NCBI RefSeq assembly: GCF_036021035.1
Contig: NZ_CP107930.1
Coordinates: 806,001 to 870,000, forward strand
DNA length: 64,000 nt
Source of the DNA: Kineococcus sp. NBC_00420
GTDB taxonomy: Bacteria > Actinomycetota > Actinomycetes > Actinomycetales > Kineococcaceae
Reading direction: 5' to 3'
Made by a program: the position numbers and the translations under genes. Under the pieces are notes generated by a model. The model searched no databases, was not told where the DNA came from, and saw only the letters and a program-made list of their open reading frames with translations. Positions 46,895 through 56,051 of this stretch are shown here, piece after piece (within the stretch, counting starts at the first letter, position 1; every line of letters begins with the position of its first letter).

Positions 46895-47929
46895 ATGGAG
46901 AACCGAACCCTCGGGAACAGCGGCACGTCCGTCTCCCACCTCGCCCTGGGCACCATGACGTTCGGCAGCGAGACCGACCGCGACGGCTCGTTCGAGCAGC
47001 TCGACACGTTCCTGGCCGCCGGCGGGACCCTCGTCGACACCGCCGACGTCTACTCCGACGGCACGTCGGAGGAGATCATCGGCGCCTGGCTCGCCGACCG
47101 CCCCGCCGACGTCACCGAACGGGTCGTCCTGGCCACGAAGGGACGTTTCCCGACCTCACCGGAACCCAACGGCGTCGGACTGTCGCGCCGCCACCTCACC
47201 CGCGCCCTCGATGCGTCGCTGCGCCGTCTCGGCGTCGAGACCGTCGACCTCTACCAGGTGCACGCCTGGGACCCGTGGACCCCGATCGAGGAGACCCTCG
47301 CGACCCTGGACTCCTTCGTCCGCGCCGGGAAGGTCCACCACGTCGGGTTGTCGAACTTCACCGGCTGGCAGCTGCAGAAGGCCGTCGACGTGGCCGACGC
47401 GGCGGGCTTCTCCCCGCCGGTCACCCTGCAGCCGCAGTACAACCTGCTGGTGCGCGAGATCGAGTGGGAGATCGTCCCGGCGGCCGAGGAGAACGGCCTG
47501 GGCCTGCTCCCCTGGTCACCGCTGGGCGGCGGCTGGTTGTCCGGCAAGTACACCCGGGACAACGCCCCCACCGGCGCGACCCGACTCGGTGAGAACCCCG
47601 AGCGCGGGGTCGAGGCCTACGCCCGGCGCAACGCCCAGACCCGCACCTGGGCGGTCGTGGACGCGGTGCAGAAGGTGGCCGAGGACCGCGGGGCGACGAT
47701 GGCCCAGGTCTCGCTCGCCTGGCTCGCGGCCCAGCCGGCCGTCAGCTCGGTGATCCTCGGGGCCCGCACCACGCAGCAGCTCACCGAGAACCTCGGCGCG
47801 GCCGACCTGGAGCTCGAGGCCGCCGAACTCGTCCTCCTCGACGAGGCCAGCGACCCCGAACCCGCGGACTACCCCTACGGCGGACCGGGTTCGACCCAGC
47901 GTTCCCGCAAGCTGCAGGGCGGTCGCTAG
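46895..47929 (+). CDS. Aldo/keto reductase
   Basis: A 344-residue AKR-family NADPH oxidoreductase. The catalytic tetrad is Asp48 and Tyr53 (DTADVYSDG), Lys82 (LATKGR) and His123 (YQVHAWD). The C-terminal cofactor-binding VILGARTTQQLTENLGAAD is standard. It is of the ~340-residue AKR11/12 or YhdN-like group. ATG at 46895 is preferred; another ATG nine bases upstream is in frame. The gene faces the acidic small protein gene convergently. The natural substrate is unknown. Confidence 0.9.
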   Translation: MENRTLGNSGTSVSHLALGTMTFGSETDRDGSFEQLDTFLAAGGTLVDTADVYSDGTSEEIIGAWLADRPADVTERVVLATKGRFPTSPEPNGVGLSRRHLTRALDASLRRLGVETVDLYQVHAWDPWTPIEETLATLDSFVRAGKVHHVGLSNFTGWQLQKAVDVADAAGFSPPVTLQPQYNLLVREIEWEIVPAAEENGLGLLPWSPLGGGWLSGKYTRDNAPTGATRLGENPERGVEAYARRNAQTRTWAVVDAVQKVAEDRGATMAQVSLAWLAAQPAVSSVILGARTTQQLTENLGAADLELEAAELVLLDEASDPEPADYPYGGPGSTQRSRKLQGGR

Positions 47930-47933
47930 GAGA

Positions 47934-48101
47934 TCAGTCCGACGGCGCGTGCGACTCCTGCACACCCTGCACGCCCGCGTCGTCGGCCTCCTCGGTCTCG
48001 GGAAGGGTCTTCCACCCCTCCTCGACCTCCGCGGTCAGTTCCTCGGACTTCTCCAGGTGCTCCTGGGCCGTGTCCTTCTGGTCGTCCTTCTGATCAGCCA
48101 T
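47934..48101 (-). CDS. Small acidic protein of unknown function
   Basis: A 55-residue hydrophilic protein, very rich in Glu, Asp and Lys (ADQKDDQKDTAQEHLEKSEE), with no Cys and no hydrophobic segment; probably an extended or helical cytoplasmic protein. The ATG at 48101 has GGGAACGAG upstream. It lies directly after the YihY gene on the same strand, with 11 bases between. No family is recognised. Confidence 0.6.
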   Translation of the reverse strand: MADQKDDQKDTAQEHLEKSEELTAEVEEGWKTLPETEEADDAGVQGVQESHAPSD

Positions 48102-48112
48102 CTCGTTCCCTC

Positions 48113-49090
48113 TCACCGGTCGTTCGGTTTGCGGTCAGCGGCCACCGCGTCCCGCGAGCCCATGGGCTGCTCGGGACCGACGGTGGTGTCCTTGTCGGTC
48201 TGCTTCTCCGCCTCGGCGTTGACCTCGGCCCCGAGCAGGATCGCGTAGCTCGTGAGCCACAGCCACATGAGCAGGACGACGACCCCGGCCATCGACCCGT
48301 AGTTCTTGGCGTAGGACGACTGGCCGGCGGTGGAGACGTAGATCGAGAAACCCGCCGAGACGATGAGCCACAGGACCGTGGCGACCCCGGCGCCGACCGA
48401 CACCCACTTCACCCGCGGCGAGTCGCGATCGGGGGCGACGCGGTAGACGACGCCGAGCGCGATGAGGATCAGGGCGAGCAGCAGTACCCAGCGCAGCACG
48501 TTGACGACGATGCTGACGGCGCCGCTCGCCCCGAGGGCGTCGACCAGGACGGGGGCGACGCCGATGAAGGCGATCGCCAGCAGCATGAAGACGATGGCCC
48601 CGATCGTGAGCACCAGGGCCGTGCCCTTGCGCTTGAGGAACCCCCGCGTCTCCTTCTCGTCGTAGGCGGTGTTGGTCGCCGCCATGAGGTTCTCGACGCC
48701 GCTGGAGGCGCTCCACAGGGCCAGGAGGACGGCGACGATCGCGGTGATGCCGGCCGCGGACTTGCCGGTGGCGACGGTCTTCACCTGCTCGGTGACCAGT
48801 TGTCGGGCCGCCTCCGGGATCGCCGAGATCCCGTTGATCTGGTCGGTGATGTTCTGGGTGTCGCCGAAGATCCCCCAGATCAGGAACGCGGCGGTGAGTG
48901 CCGGGAAGATCGCGAGGAAGGCCTTGAAGGCGACCCCGGCCGCCAGCAGCGGCACCTGGTCGTCCTTGGCCTCGCCCCACGCCCGCTTGGTCACGGCGAG
49001 CCACCCCTTCGCGGGGATCTGCTGCGGGGAGTCGGCGTTCTCGCCGTGCCGGTCGACCGACAAGTCGTCACGCTGGGTCGTCTTGCTCAT
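48113..49090 (-). CDS. YihY/BrkB family inner-membrane protein
   Basis: A 325-residue integral membrane protein. The YihY/virulence-factor-BrkB family core is seen: DDQVPLLAAGVAFKAFLAIFP, LLALWSASSGVENLMAATNTAY and the C-terminal GSMAGVVVLLMWLWLTSYAIL. About six hydrophobic helices are flanked by polar termini. ATG at 49090 starts at the expected position. The family is suspected to be transporters or lipid-related, with no firm function. A small acidic protein gene follows. Confidence 0.88.
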   Translation of the reverse strand: MSKTTQRDDLSVDRHGENADSPQQIPAKGWLAVTKRAWGEAKDDQVPLLAAGVAFKAFLAIFPALTAAFLIWGIFGDTQNITDQINGISAIPEAARQLVTEQVKTVATGKSAAGITAIVAVLLALWSASSGVENLMAATNTAYDEKETRGFLKRKGTALVLTIGAIVFMLLAIAFIGVAPVLVDALGASGAVSIVVNVLRWVLLLALILIALGVVYRVAPDRDSPRVKWVSVGAGVATVLWLIVSAGFSIYVSTAGQSSYAKNYGSMAGVVVLLMWLWLTSYAILLGAEVNAEAEKQTDKDTTVGPEQPMGSRDAVAADRKPNDR

Positions 49091-49188
49091 GGTCACCAGG
49101 GTGCCCGTCGCACCTCCGCTGCGCCCGTCGAGAGGAACACGAGCGCAACGGGTTTGCCGGGCGGCGAACTGGGTATGGAACGCCCCGG

Positions 49189-52100
49189 TCAGGCCGCCGA
49201 GGCCCTCCCGGCGACGAAGGAGGCCCAGAGGCCCGCGTAGTAGCCGCCTCGCTCCAGCAGTTCCTCGTGGCTGCCCTCTTCGACGACCCGGCCGAGGTCG
49301 AGCACGACGATGCGGTCGGCGCGGGCGGCGGTGGTCAACCGGTGGGCGACGACGATCGTGGTGCGCCGGCTCGCCGCGGCGTCGCTGGCGGCCGCGATGG
49401 CCGCCTCGGCCGCGGGGTCGAGCGCAGCGGTGGCCTCGTCGAGCAGCAGGACGTCGGGGTCGACGAGTTCGGCCCGGGCGAGTGCGACGAGCTGACGCTG
49501 ACCGGTGGAGAGGTTGCGGCCGCGTTCGCCGACGACGAACCCGTACCCGCCCGGCAACGCCTCGATCACCCGGTCGGCGCCGACCGCGGCCGCGGCCGCC
49601 CGCACCTGCTCGGGGCTCGCCTCGGGCCGGGCGTAGGCGATCGCCTCGGCGACCGTGCCGTCGAAGAGGTACGCCTCCTGCGGGACGACGCCGAGCCGCT
49701 GCCGGAACCCTTCGAGGTCCAGCGAGCGCAGGTCGGTCCCGTCGACCAGGACCCGTCCGCCGGTCGGGTCGTAGAAGCGGGCGGCGAGCTTCACCACGGT
49801 CGACTTCCCCGCGCCGGTCTCCCCGACCAGGGCCACCGTCTCCCCCGCGCGGACGTGCAGGTCGAGGTCGGCCAGCGCCGGGTGCTCGGTGTTCTGGTAG
49901 TGGAACTGCACGCCCTCGAACCGCAGGTCCCCGCGCAGCCGGGTCACCGGGACCGGCTGCGCGGCGGGGACGACCGTGGTCGGCGTGCGGAGCAGGTCGC
50001 GCAGTCGACGCAACCCGACGGCGGCCTGCTGGTACCCGTCGAACACCTGCGACAACTGCTGGACCGGGGCGAAGAACAGGTCGACGTAGAGCAGGAACGC
50101 GACGAGGACGCCGAGCGAGACGCTCCCCTGGCGCACCAGGGAGGCACCGACGACGAGCACCAGCGCCGCCGTCACCTCGTTGAGGAACTGCACGAACGGG
50201 AAGTACGTGGCGATGTAGCGCTGGGCCCGGACCCGAGCGTCGCGGTAGGCCCACCCCTTGCGGTGGAACGCCGCGGTGTCCTCCTCGGTGCGCACGAAGG
50301 CCTGGGTGACGCGGACCCCCGCGACCGACTCCTGGAACTGGACGTTCACCGCGCTGATCCGTTCGCGGGCCTCGGTGTAGGCCGGACGGGACTTCGCCCG
50401 GAACACCAGCGTCGCGACGACGAGCACCGGGAGCACGCAGACGACGACGACCGCGAGTTCCGGGTCGAGGACGAGCATCGCGACGAACACCCCGACCAGC
50501 GACAGCAGGCTCACCAGGGCCTGGGCGACGCCGTTCTGCAGGAACGTCGACAGCGCGTCCACGTCGGTGGTCATCCGGGTCATGATCCGTCCGGCCTGCT
50601 CACGCTCGTAGTAGTCCAGCCCGAGGCGTTGCAACTGCGCGAACGTCTTGAGCCGCAGGCTGAAGAGGATCCGCTCCCCGGTCCTCCCGGTCACTCGGCC
50701 CTGCCCGACGGTCACCAGCCAGTCCGCCGCGACGACGAACGCCGCGATGGCGGAGACCCACAGCAGCGCGCGCAGGTCGTCGGCCGCGACCCCCTGGTCG
50801 AGGCCGTCGCGGACCAGCTGGGGCAGGACCAGTTGCGCCGCGGCGTCGCCGGCCACGAGCAGCATGCCCGCGAGCAGCGCCCACCGGAACGGGCGCAGCA
50901 GGTGGCCCAGCCCGAACGCGGGTTCGTGCCGTTCCGCGGCGGCGACGTCGATGGCCGGCACGTCGCGCACCGGCGGCAGCGCGGCGATCCGGTCGAGCAG
51001 TGCCGCCGAGACGGGCAGACCCGCGTCGACGGCGGCGGCTACGGCGGAGCGACCGGTGCGCGGGGTCGGGACGGGAGAACCCTTCACGGGTGCCGCCGGC
51101 ACACGTTCGGGAGCGCTCGCCGGGGCCTCCTCGGTGTCGAAGAGGCGGCGGAAGACCGCGGACCGTCCCTGCAGTTCCGCCTCGGTGCCCTCGTCGACGA
51201 CGCGACCGCCGTCGAGCACGACGATCCGGTCGGCCAGGCGCAGCGTGGAGCGACGGTGGGCCACGAGCAGCGTCGTGCGCCCCTCCTCGCGCGCGTCGGC
51301 CAGCGCGCCGAGGATGCGTTGCTCCACGGTCGGGTCGACCGCGGAGGTGGCGTCGTCGAGGACCAGCACGCGGGGGCGGGCCAGCAGCGCGCGGGCCAGG
51401 CCGATGCGCTGGCGCTGCCCCCCGGAGAGGGTGAGCCCCTGCTCCCCGACGAGGGAGTCCCAGCCGTGGTCGAGGGCGTCGACGAAACCGTCGGCGGCCG
51501 CGGTGCTCAGCGCGGACCGGACCGCCGCGTCGCCGGCGTCGGGGACGGAGTAGGCGACGTTCGCGCGGACGGTGTCGGAGAAGAGGAACGTCTCCTCGAA
51601 GACCAGGCCGATCGCGGCCCGCAGCGCCCGCGGGTCGAGGTCGCGGACGTCGACCCCGCCGATGCGGACGCTGCCCGCGGCGACGTCGTAGAAGCGCGGC
51701 AGCAGGTTCGTGATCGTCGACTTCCCGGAACCGGCCGTCCCGACGAGGGCGACGGTGCCCCCGGCGGGGACGTGGAGGTCGACGTCGTGCAGGACGGTGC
51801 GGTCGTCGGTGAACCCGAAGCGCACCCCGGACAGTTCCACCGACAAGGGCCCGTCCGGCAGTTCCCGGGCCGGGGTGGTGCGGGGCGCCAGGACGTGCGG
51901 ACGGGTGTCGACGACCTGCAGGACGCGTTCGACCCCGGCGCGGGCCTGCTGGCCCACGGTGAGCAGACCGGCGAGCTGGCGCACCGGGGAGACGAGCTGG
52001 CCGAGGTAGGTCGAGAACGCCAGGAACGTCCCCACCGTGAGGTGCCCGTTCAGCGCCAGCCACCCGCCGAAGAGCAGCACCCCGACCTGCCCCAGCGCCG

Positions 52101-52878
52101 GAACCGCCTGCAGCGCAGGCCCGTAGCGGGAGTTGTAGCGCACGACGCGCATCCGGTCGGTGAACAGGTCACCGACGATCCCCTCCAGGCGGCGCAGCTC
52201 TGCGGCCTCCTGCCCGAAACCCTTGACGACCCGCACCCCCGTCACGGCGGCCTCGACGTGGGCGGCGACCTCGGCCGCCCGGGCCTGGGCGGCGAAGTTC
52301 GCCGGGAACAGGTCCCGGCGGCTGCGGAACGCGATCCACCACAACGCCGGGCCGATCGCGAGCGCCACCAGGGTCAGCGGTGGGGACAGCGTGGCCATCA
52401 CGACGAGGGAGACGACGAACAGCACGGCGTTGCCGGTGACGTTGGGCAGCCAGGCGAGCAGTCCCTGGACGAGCTGGACGTCGCTGATCGAGCGGCTGAC
52501 GACCTGGCCGGTGGAGAGGCCGTCGAGCTGGCGCCCGTCCATCCGCTGCACCGCGGCGTGGACCTCGTTGCGCAGGTCGAACTGCACGTCCAGCGACAAC
52601 CGCCCGGCGGTGAAGCGGCGCACGAAGCCGAGGGCGTAGACGATCACCCCGGCGAGGACGAGGAGAGCGGCCCACGGCCACAGGGCGGCCCCGGGTGTGC
52701 CGATGACGTCGTCGATCATGTGCCGCACGACCAGCGGGACCATCGCGGCGACGCCGTAGGAGACGACCGAGGAGCCGAAGGCGAGGAAGAGGTCGCGGCG
52801 GTGGGCCAGGCAGTGGCCGAGCAGCCGGCGGAACCAGCCGGCGGGCCGGGATCGTTCTGAGGGCACGAAGGACGACAC
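49189..52878 (-). CDS. Fused full-length ABC exporter (MsbA/TmrAB-like)
   Basis: A 1229-residue protein with two transmembrane-ATPase halves in one chain. NBD1 has GTAGSGKST, LSGGQRQR and the Walker B LVLDDATS; the catalytic Glu is Asp here (codon 51352-51354). NBD2 has GETGAGKST, the altered signature LSTGQRQL and a canonical LLLDEATA (Glu codon 49435-49437). Two six-helix TMDs precede them. Thus one ATP site is degenerate and one is canonical, as in heterodimeric exporters, but here they are fused. A role in drug, peptide or lipid export is inferred. GTG at 52878 was chosen; GTG at 52866 is possible. Confidence 0.9.
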   Translation of the reverse strand: MSSFVPSERSRPAGWFRRLLGHCLAHRRDLFLAFGSSVVSYGVAAMVPLVVRHMIDDVIGTPGAALWPWAALLVLAGVIVYALGFVRRFTAGRLSLDVQFDLRNEVHAAVQRMDGRQLDGLSTGQVVSRSISDVQLVQGLLAWLPNVTGNAVLFVVSLVVMATLSPPLTLVALAIGPALWWIAFRSRRDLFPANFAAQARAAEVAAHVEAAVTGVRVVKGFGQEAAELRRLEGIVGDLFTDRMRVVRYNSRYGPALQAVPALGQVGVLLFGGWLALNGHLTVGTFLAFSTYLGQLVSPVRQLAGLLTVGQQARAGVERVLQVVDTRPHVLAPRTTPARELPDGPLSVELSGVRFGFTDDRTVLHDVDLHVPAGGTVALVGTAGSGKSTITNLLPRFYDVAAGSVRIGGVDVRDLDPRALRAAIGLVFEETFLFSDTVRANVAYSVPDAGDAAVRSALSTAAADGFVDALDHGWDSLVGEQGLTLSGGQRQRIGLARALLARPRVLVLDDATSAVDPTVEQRILGALADAREEGRTTLLVAHRRSTLRLADRIVVLDGGRVVDEGTEAELQGRSAVFRRLFDTEEAPASAPERVPAAPVKGSPVPTPRTGRSAVAAAVDAGLPVSAALLDRIAALPPVRDVPAIDVAAAERHEPAFGLGHLLRPFRWALLAGMLLVAGDAAAQLVLPQLVRDGLDQGVAADDLRALLWVSAIAAFVVAADWLVTVGQGRVTGRTGERILFSLRLKTFAQLQRLGLDYYEREQAGRIMTRMTTDVDALSTFLQNGVAQALVSLLSLVGVFVAMLVLDPELAVVVVCVLPVLVVATLVFRAKSRPAYTEARERISAVNVQFQESVAGVRVTQAFVRTEEDTAAFHRKGWAYRDARVRAQRYIATYFPFVQFLNEVTAALVLVVGASLVRQGSVSLGVLVAFLLYVDLFFAPVQQLSQVFDGYQQAAVGLRRLRDLLRTPTTVVPAAQPVPVTRLRGDLRFEGVQFHYQNTEHPALADLDLHVRAGETVALVGETGAGKSTVVKLAARFYDPTGGRVLVDGTDLRSLDLEGFRQRLGVVPQEAYLFDGTVAEAIAYARPEASPEQVRAAAAAVGADRVIEALPGGYGFVVGERGRNLSTGQRQLVALARAELVDPDVLLLDEATAALDPAAEAAIAAASDAAASRRTTIVVAHRLTTAARADRIVVLDLGRVVEEGSHEELLERGGYYAGLWASFVAGRASAA

Positions 52879-52918
52879 TAACCCCGGGTGGAACAGCGTG
52901 CCGGTTCGCGGAGTTCCG

Positions 52919-53971
52919 GTGAGGGTGAGCGTTGCGCTGTCCGTCCTCGACCTCTCCCCCGTCTCCTCGGGCACGCCGGCCTCGCTGGCGTTGCGCCGCA
53001 GCGTGGACCTGGCGCGGGCGGCCGAGGCGGCGGGCTACGTCCGCCACTGGGTCTCCGAGCACCACAACCTGAGCGCCGTCGGCAGCGCGGACCCGGTGGT
53101 GCTCATCGGCGCGATCGCGGCCGCGACGAGCACTCTGCGGGTGGGCGCGGGCGGGATCATGTTGCCCAACCACTCCCCGCTGGCCGTGGCGGAGTCCTTC
53201 CGGTCGCTGGAGGGTCTGCACCCGGGGCGCATCGACCTCGGCCTCGGCCGGGCGGTGGGGACGGACCCGCGCACGGCGCTGGCCCTGCAGCGTTCACGTC
53301 AGGCGCTGGCCCTGGACGACTTCGAGGAGCAGCTGGCCGAGCTGCACGGCTACGTCGACGGCTTCCCCGCGGGTCACCCCTTCGCCGGGATCCGGGCGCA
53401 GCCGGACGACGTGCCGCTGCCGCCGGTGTGGTTGCTGGGTTCCAGCGAGCACGGATCGGCGGTCGCGGCCCGGTCGGGTACGGGCTACGCCTACGCCGGG
53501 CACTTCGGCTCGGTCTCCCCCGTCGAGGTGCTGCGCTCCTACCGGGAGCACTTCGTCCCCTCCCGGTACTGGCCGCGTCCGCACGCGGTGCTGACCCTCG
53601 CGGTGCTGGTCGCGGAGACGAGCGAGCGCGCGCAGGCGCTGGCGGCGGCGACGACCCTGGCGACGACCCGGCTCCGCCTGGGGATGCCGGGGCCGTTGCC
53701 GAGCCCGGAGGAGGCGGCGGCGCACCGCTGGACCCTCGCGGAGCGCAACACGGCGGGGCGGCTGGGGTCGAAGCTGGTGGCGGGCACGCCGGAGGAGGTC
53801 GTCCCCCGGTTGCTGGACGTCGTGGAACGCAGCGGGGCGGACGAGCTGATGGTCGTGACGCAGGTGCACGACCAGGCCGAACGGGTGCTCTCCTACGAGC
53901 TGCTGGCCCAGGAGTGGTCGCGCGTCACGCAGTCCGGTGAGGACGTGAGCCGAACGGGTGAACCCGTCTGA
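52919..53971 (+). CDS. Luciferase-like monooxygenase (LLM class, MsnO8-type)
   Basis: A 350-residue flavin-dependent oxidoreductase. The start LSVLDLSPVSSGTPASLAL and the WVSEHHNLSAVGSADPVVL and GGIMLPNHSPLAVAE blocks are the signature of the group also called MsnO8 LLM. The fold is a TIM-barrel with FMNH2 or F420 bound; the substrate is not known. GTG at 52919 is selected since GGAG lies six bases upstream; another GTG at 52925 is in frame. Start-to-start distance from the divergent ABC gene is short (40 bases). Confidence 0.85.
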   Translation: MRVSVALSVLDLSPVSSGTPASLALRRSVDLARAAEAAGYVRHWVSEHHNLSAVGSADPVVLIGAIAAATSTLRVGAGGIMLPNHSPLAVAESFRSLEGLHPGRIDLGLGRAVGTDPRTALALQRSRQALALDDFEEQLAELHGYVDGFPAGHPFAGIRAQPDDVPLPPVWLLGSSEHGSAVAARSGTGYAYAGHFGSVSPVEVLRSYREHFVPSRYWPRPHAVLTLAVLVAETSERAQALAAATTLATTRLRLGMPGPLPSPEEAAAHRWTLAERNTAGRLGSKLVAGTPEEVVPRLLDVVERSGADELMVVTQVHDQAERVLSYELLAQEWSRVTQSGEDVSRTGEPV

Positions 53972-54011
53972 CGCAGCTCAAGCACGCAGCGTCACGGCCG
54001 ACGGAGAGGAC

Positions 54012-54221
54012 ATGATCAGCCTCACGAGCACCTGGGGCTCGGCGCTGGCCATCACCACGGCCCCCGTCGAACCCGCCGCGACCTCCGCCGCCGGCGAGCG
54101 TGACCAGCGCCGCGGGCGTCCCGCGATGGTCGTGCGTCGCCTGCCCGCGACCGAGGACGAAATCGACCTCGGCCCCTCCGACGACCTGCACCCGGCGGGC
54201 CGGCTCGACATCTACCTCTGA
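54012..54221 (+). CDS. Small hypothetical protein
   Basis: A 69-residue hydrophilic protein (ISLTSTWGSALAITTAPVEP, then RDQRRGRPAMVVRRLPATED and DEIDLGPSDDLHPAGRLDIYL). The ATG at 54012 has GGAGAGGA immediately upstream. It has no known motif. Its last ten bases overlap the 3' end of the convergent phosphodiesterase gene. Coding is supported by the G/C third-position pattern and ribosome-binding site, but it could be spurious. Confidence 0.5.
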   Translation: MISLTSTWGSALAITTAPVEPAATSAAGERDQRRGRPAMVVRRLPATEDEIDLGPSDDLHPAGRLDIYL

Positions 54222-54718
54222 ACCTCGCGGAGCACGAGGTCGCGGAGCCCGCCGTGCTCGACGGTGAGCTCCAGCCAGGTGCCGGTGGGCATCCGCCGCC
54301 GGTCGGTGGGTGAGCCGGGGTTCAGCATCCGGGTCCCCGCGGGGGTCGTGGAGTCCCACGGGACGTGGCTGTGCCCGAAGAGCAGCACGTCCAGCGAGCC
54401 GCCGTGGCGGGCGTCGCAGCGACGTTCCCGGCCCTCCTTCGCACCCGTCTCGTGCACGACCCCGAACCGGACGCCGTCGACCTCGAAGGCCGCGAACTCG
54501 TCCAGGTGCGCGCGCACGTCCGCGCCGTCGTTGTTGCCGGCCACGCCCACGAGGGCGGCGGAGCGGGCGCGCAGGGCCAGCACCGTGGCCTCGTCGCACC
54601 AGTCCCCCGCGTGCACGACGAGGTCGGCGGACTCCACCGCCGCCCACACCGGCGCGGGCAGGTCCTTCGCCCGCGCCGGCAGGTGGGTGTCGGAGACGAC
54701 GACGATCCGGGTGGCCAT
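54212..54718 (-). CDS. YfcE-like metallophosphoesterase
   Basis: A 168-residue calcineurin-like phosphodiesterase. Metal motifs are VVVSDTHLPA (DxH), HAGDW (GD), GNND (GNxD/E) and GHSHVPWD (GHxH). It is of the YfcE/MJ0936 family that hydrolyses phosphodiesters. The ATG overlaps the serA stop by one base (TGATG), so it is coupled to serA, although the biochemical link is unclear. The 3' end overlaps the small convergent gene by ten bases. Confidence 0.88.
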   Translation of the reverse strand: MATRIVVVSDTHLPARAKDLPAPVWAAVESADLVVHAGDWCDEATVLALRARSAALVGVAGNNDGADVRAHLDEFAAFEVDGVRFGVVHETGAKEGRERRCDARHGGSLDVLLFGHSHVPWDSTTPAGTRMLNPGSPTDRRRMPTGTWLELTVEHGGLRDLVLREVQR

Positions 54719-55947
54719 CAGCCGAGCTGGCGCACCCGGACGGTCTCGGGCAGCTCGCGCAACCGGCGACCGACCTCCTCGGAGGCGTGCGCGGCGATGT
54801 CGGTGACGACGTAGCCGAGGTCGCCGCGGGTCGCGAGCTGCTGACCCTCGATGTTGACCCCGGCGTCGGCGAGGACCTTGTTGATGGCCGCGAGCACGCC
54901 CGGGACGTTGCGGTGCAGGTGGGCCAGGCGCACCGTCTCGGGGGCCGTCTCGGTGTCCAGCGTCGGCAGGTTCACCGACAGCGCCGTCGTGCCGTGCAGG
55001 GCGTAGTCGCGCATCTTGGCCGCGACGAACCGCCCGATGTCCTCCTGCGCCTCCTCCGTCGACCCCGCCACGTGGGGGGTCAGGATGACGTTGGGCAGCC
55101 CGCGCAGGACGGAGTCGAACGACTGGCCGCTGCCCTTGGGCTCGGTGGGGAAGACGTCGAGGGCCGCCCCGGCGACGTGGCCGGACCGGACGTGCCGCGC
55201 GAGCGCCTCGTCGTCGACGACGAACCCGCGCGAGAGGTTGAGGAAGATCGAGCCGGGACGCATCCGGGAGAACTCCGCCTCGCCGAAGAACCCGGTGTTG
55301 GACCGGCGGCCGTCGACGTGCAGGCTGACGACGTCGGCGATCTCGAGGAGTTCGTGCAGGCTCCCGCAGCGGCGCGCGTTGCCCAGGGCGAGCTTGTCGG
55401 TGGTGTCGTAGAAGAAGACGCTCATGCCCAGCGCCTCGGCCACCACGGACAGCTGGGAGCCGATGTTGCCGTAGCCGACGATGCCGAGGCGACGGCCGCG
55501 GACCTCGTGCGAACCCGCGGCCGACTTGTCCCACACGCCGTCGTGCATCGCCCGGTCCTTGACCGTGAGGCGGCGGGTGAGGGCGATGATCTCGGCGAGC
55601 GCGAGCTCCACGACGCTGCGGGTGTTGCTGTAGGGCGCGTTGAACACGGCGATGCCGTTCGCGGCGGCGGCGAAGAGGTCGATCTGGTTGGTGCCGATGC
55701 AGAAGGCGCCGACGGTGCGCAGGTCGGTGGCCGCCTCCAGGACCTTCGCGGTCACCTGCGTCTGGGAGCGGATCCCCAGCAGCGAGACCCCCTCGACGCG
55801 GCGGGCCAGCTCGGCCTCGTCGAGGGCACCGGACGTGGTCTCGACCTCCCAACCGGCCTCGGACAGCAGCGTCCGGGCGTCGGCGTGGATGTTCTCCAGC
55901 AGCAGCGCACGTCCGCGACGGACGGGTGCGAGGTCGGGGGCGGACAC
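54718..55947 (-). CDS. serA: Phosphoglycerate dehydrogenase
   Basis: A 409-residue E. coli-type SerA that oxidises 3-phosphoglycerate to 3-phosphohydroxypyruvate with NAD+, the first step of serine synthesis. Seen are GRRLGIVGYGNIGSQLSVVA (NAD motif GxGxxG), FLNLSRGFVVDDEALARH with the substrate Arg, HVAGSTEEAQEDIG with the catalytic His, and a C-terminal ACT domain (LAHLHRNVPGVLAAINKVLA) that would bind serine as feedback inhibitor. It is shorter than the 520-residue mycobacterial type, lacking the intervening domain. GTG at 55947 has a good ribosome-binding site (GGAGGA). Confidence 0.95.
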   Translation of the reverse strand: MSAPDLAPVRRGRALLLENIHADARTLLSEAGWEVETTSGALDEAELARRVEGVSLLGIRSQTQVTAKVLEAATDLRTVGAFCIGTNQIDLFAAAANGIAVFNAPYSNTRSVVELALAEIIALTRRLTVKDRAMHDGVWDKSAAGSHEVRGRRLGIVGYGNIGSQLSVVAEALGMSVFFYDTTDKLALGNARRCGSLHELLEIADVVSLHVDGRRSNTGFFGEAEFSRMRPGSIFLNLSRGFVVDDEALARHVRSGHVAGAALDVFPTEPKGSGQSFDSVLRGLPNVILTPHVAGSTEEAQEDIGRFVAAKMRDYALHGTTALSVNLPTLDTETAPETVRLAHLHRNVPGVLAAINKVLADAGVNIEGQQLATRGDLGYVVTDIAAHASEEVGRRLRELPETVRVRQLG

Positions 55948-56051
55948 GGGTTCCTCCAACTGCGAGCGGGTGCGTGGGGGGCCAGTCTCCCGCACCCGCA
56001 CCCGAGGGCCGAACACCGTGCGCCCGGGAGCGCCCGCGAGCGCCCGCGAAC

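Noticed and set aside
49267-52860. Very long open frame (about 1200 codons) on the plus strand opposite the ABC exporter
   Set aside because: It mirrors the ABC gene; composition is low-complexity Gly/Arg/Asp/His and it has no family resemblance. In GC-rich DNA the antisense frame of a real gene lacks stop codons.
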